From: Zoroaster sp. YZ-2022
Lineage: Eukaryota; Echinodermata; Asteroidea; Forcipulatida; Zoroasteridae
NCBI GenBank assembly: GCA_029582265.1
Contig: CM055816.1
Location: forward strand, 3,750,698-3,814,697
Reading direction: 5' to 3'
DNA: 64,000 bases
Position numbers and translations under genes: made by a program. The first letter of the stretch is position 1. Each line of letters opens with the position of its first letter. This document shows positions 63,124-64,000 of the stretch, in pieces. The notes under the pieces are model-generated. The model was given only the letters and a program-made list of their open reading frames with translations, was not told the DNA's origin and did not search any database.

Positions 63124-63591
63124 AGGAAGGAAGGAAGGAAGGAAGGAAGGAAGGAAGGAAGGAAGGAAGGAAGGAAGGAAGGAAGGAAGGAAGGAAGGAA
63201 GGAAGGAAGGAAGGAAGGAAGGAAGGAAGGAAGGAAGGAAGGAAGGAAGGAAGGAAGGAAGGAAGGAAGGAAGGAAGGAAGGACGGAAGGAAGGAAGGAA
63301 GGAAGGAAGGAAGGAAGGAAGGAAGGAAGGAAGGAAGGAAGGAAGGAAGGAAGGAAGGAAGGAAGGAAGGAAGGAAGGAAGGAAGGAAGGAAGGAAGGAA
63401 GGAAGGAAGGAAGGAAGGAAGGAAGGAAGGAAGGAAGGAAGGAAGGAAGGAAGGAAGGAAGGAAGGAAGGAAGGAAGGAAGGAGGAAGGAAGGAAGGAAG
63501 GAAGGAAGGAAGGAAGGAAGGAAGGAAGGAAGGAAGGAAGGAAGGAAGGAAGGAAGGAAGGAAGGAAGGAAGGAAGGAAGGAAGGAAGGAG
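63124..63591. repeat. (GGAA)n array, about 117 units
   Basis: Begins immediately at the 5' end of the SINE tRNA head. Interrupted by one ggac unit near 63282 and one 1-bp deletion near 63482. Ser-Phe-Leu-Pro and Lys-Glu-Gly-Arg frames over it are artefacts. Confidence 0.97.
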
Positions 63592-64000
63592 AAGATGTCA
63601 GCCAAATTGTACGTGTTCCCCACATTTTGGCATGCAGCTGGATGCTCATGTAACATTGGTAATTTTGGACACTTCTGGTTTTTTTTTTTTTTTTAAGCAA
63701 AAAGCGGGCCCTAGAGCCCACACCGTGAGCCCATATCTTGGAAATGACTTGAAGTTGGGAGCAAAAATTTGCTGTGTGTTCATTACTCCCATACAGGTAT
63801 ATTGAAAATAAAAACATCTGATTCGGTCACTGGTGATTTCAGATTTGGCATGGAATTACCCACTGCAAATAAGGCAAAAAATACCCATTTCACAAAATAA
63901 TTTATTTTGCCATGAAGGAGTGAAGCTGCCAAGCTGAATTTTCTTACAGACATTGCCTAGATACAATGTTTCTAGATATAAAAATTTTCAAATCCTTGAG
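63592..64000. other. No gene recognised
   Basis: Low-complexity T run near 63680, otherwise unremarkable. Confidence 0.4.

Noticed and set aside
63068..63817. 249- and 189-codon repeat proteins
   Set aside because: Translations of the GGAA array and flanks with no other coding signal.

Overview
The window looks like nuclear DNA of a marine invertebrate, most likely a deuterostome (echinoderm, hemichordate or cephalochordate). The clues are a hyalin-repeat (HYR) exon with consensus splice sites, L2/CR1-type LINEs of the kind that carry 2A-like peptides in sea urchins and amphioxus, tRNA-derived SINEs, Penelope-type terminal motifs, and abundant simple repeats. The species assignment is inference. 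Nothing looks bacterial: there are no operons, ribosome binding sites or CRISPR array.

Host genes are sparse. The best case is one gene on the - strand. A signal-peptide exon (44740-44662, phase-1 donor) could join a one-domain HYR exon (16616-16359, phase 1 on both sides) across about 28 kb of transposon-filled intron. Two weaker candidates are a first coding exon (25798-25647, -) and a terminal exon with a hydrophobic tail and AATAAA signal (37823-37893, +).

The rest is a mosaic of mobile elements. 1.3-4.8 kb: decayed Tx1/L1-like LINE (+). 5.3-8.0 kb: L2/CR1-like LINE (-) with a 2A-like peptide and a deleted reverse transcriptase core. 8.3-15.0 kb: a decayed virus-like DNA element with a protein-primed family B DNA polymerase, a retroviral-type integrase and several small unknown proteins, but no recognisable capsid genes. 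15.0-15.65 kb: a 120-bp dimeric satellite. 17.2-20.1 kb: 3' half of a DIRS/Ngaro-type element (RNase H, tyrosine recombinase, SGNH hydrolase). 20.5-20.9 kb: a hairpin MITE inside a 97-bp repeat. 21.5-25.0 kb: a nearly complete L2/CR1-like LINE (-). 30.0-32.3 kb: a second copy of the 5.3-kb LINE family (+) interrupted by another retroelement. 32.3-37.3 kb: a Tx1-like LINE (-) with an intact zinc-knuckle ORF1 and a broken ORF2.

37-64 kb holds mostly non-coding repeats: a tandem duplication split by an 884-bp PIF/Harbinger-like element, foldback MITEs, Penelope-type hammerhead-like motifs, the 3' end of a chromodomain Ty3/gypsy element with its LTR, a four-copy unclassified repeat family, a THAP/Kolobok-like 5' end joined to a LINE that itself carries an 822-bp TA-flanked transposon, a mariner-like element with nearly identical long inverted repeats, a tRNA-Leu-derived SINE and a 468-bp GGAA array.

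Most coding regions are pseudogenes with frameshifts. The main value of the window is its set of nested insertions with readable target sites, and the unusual gene content of the 8.3-15 kb and 17-20 kb elements. All family names come from motif recognition by eye; no database search was run.
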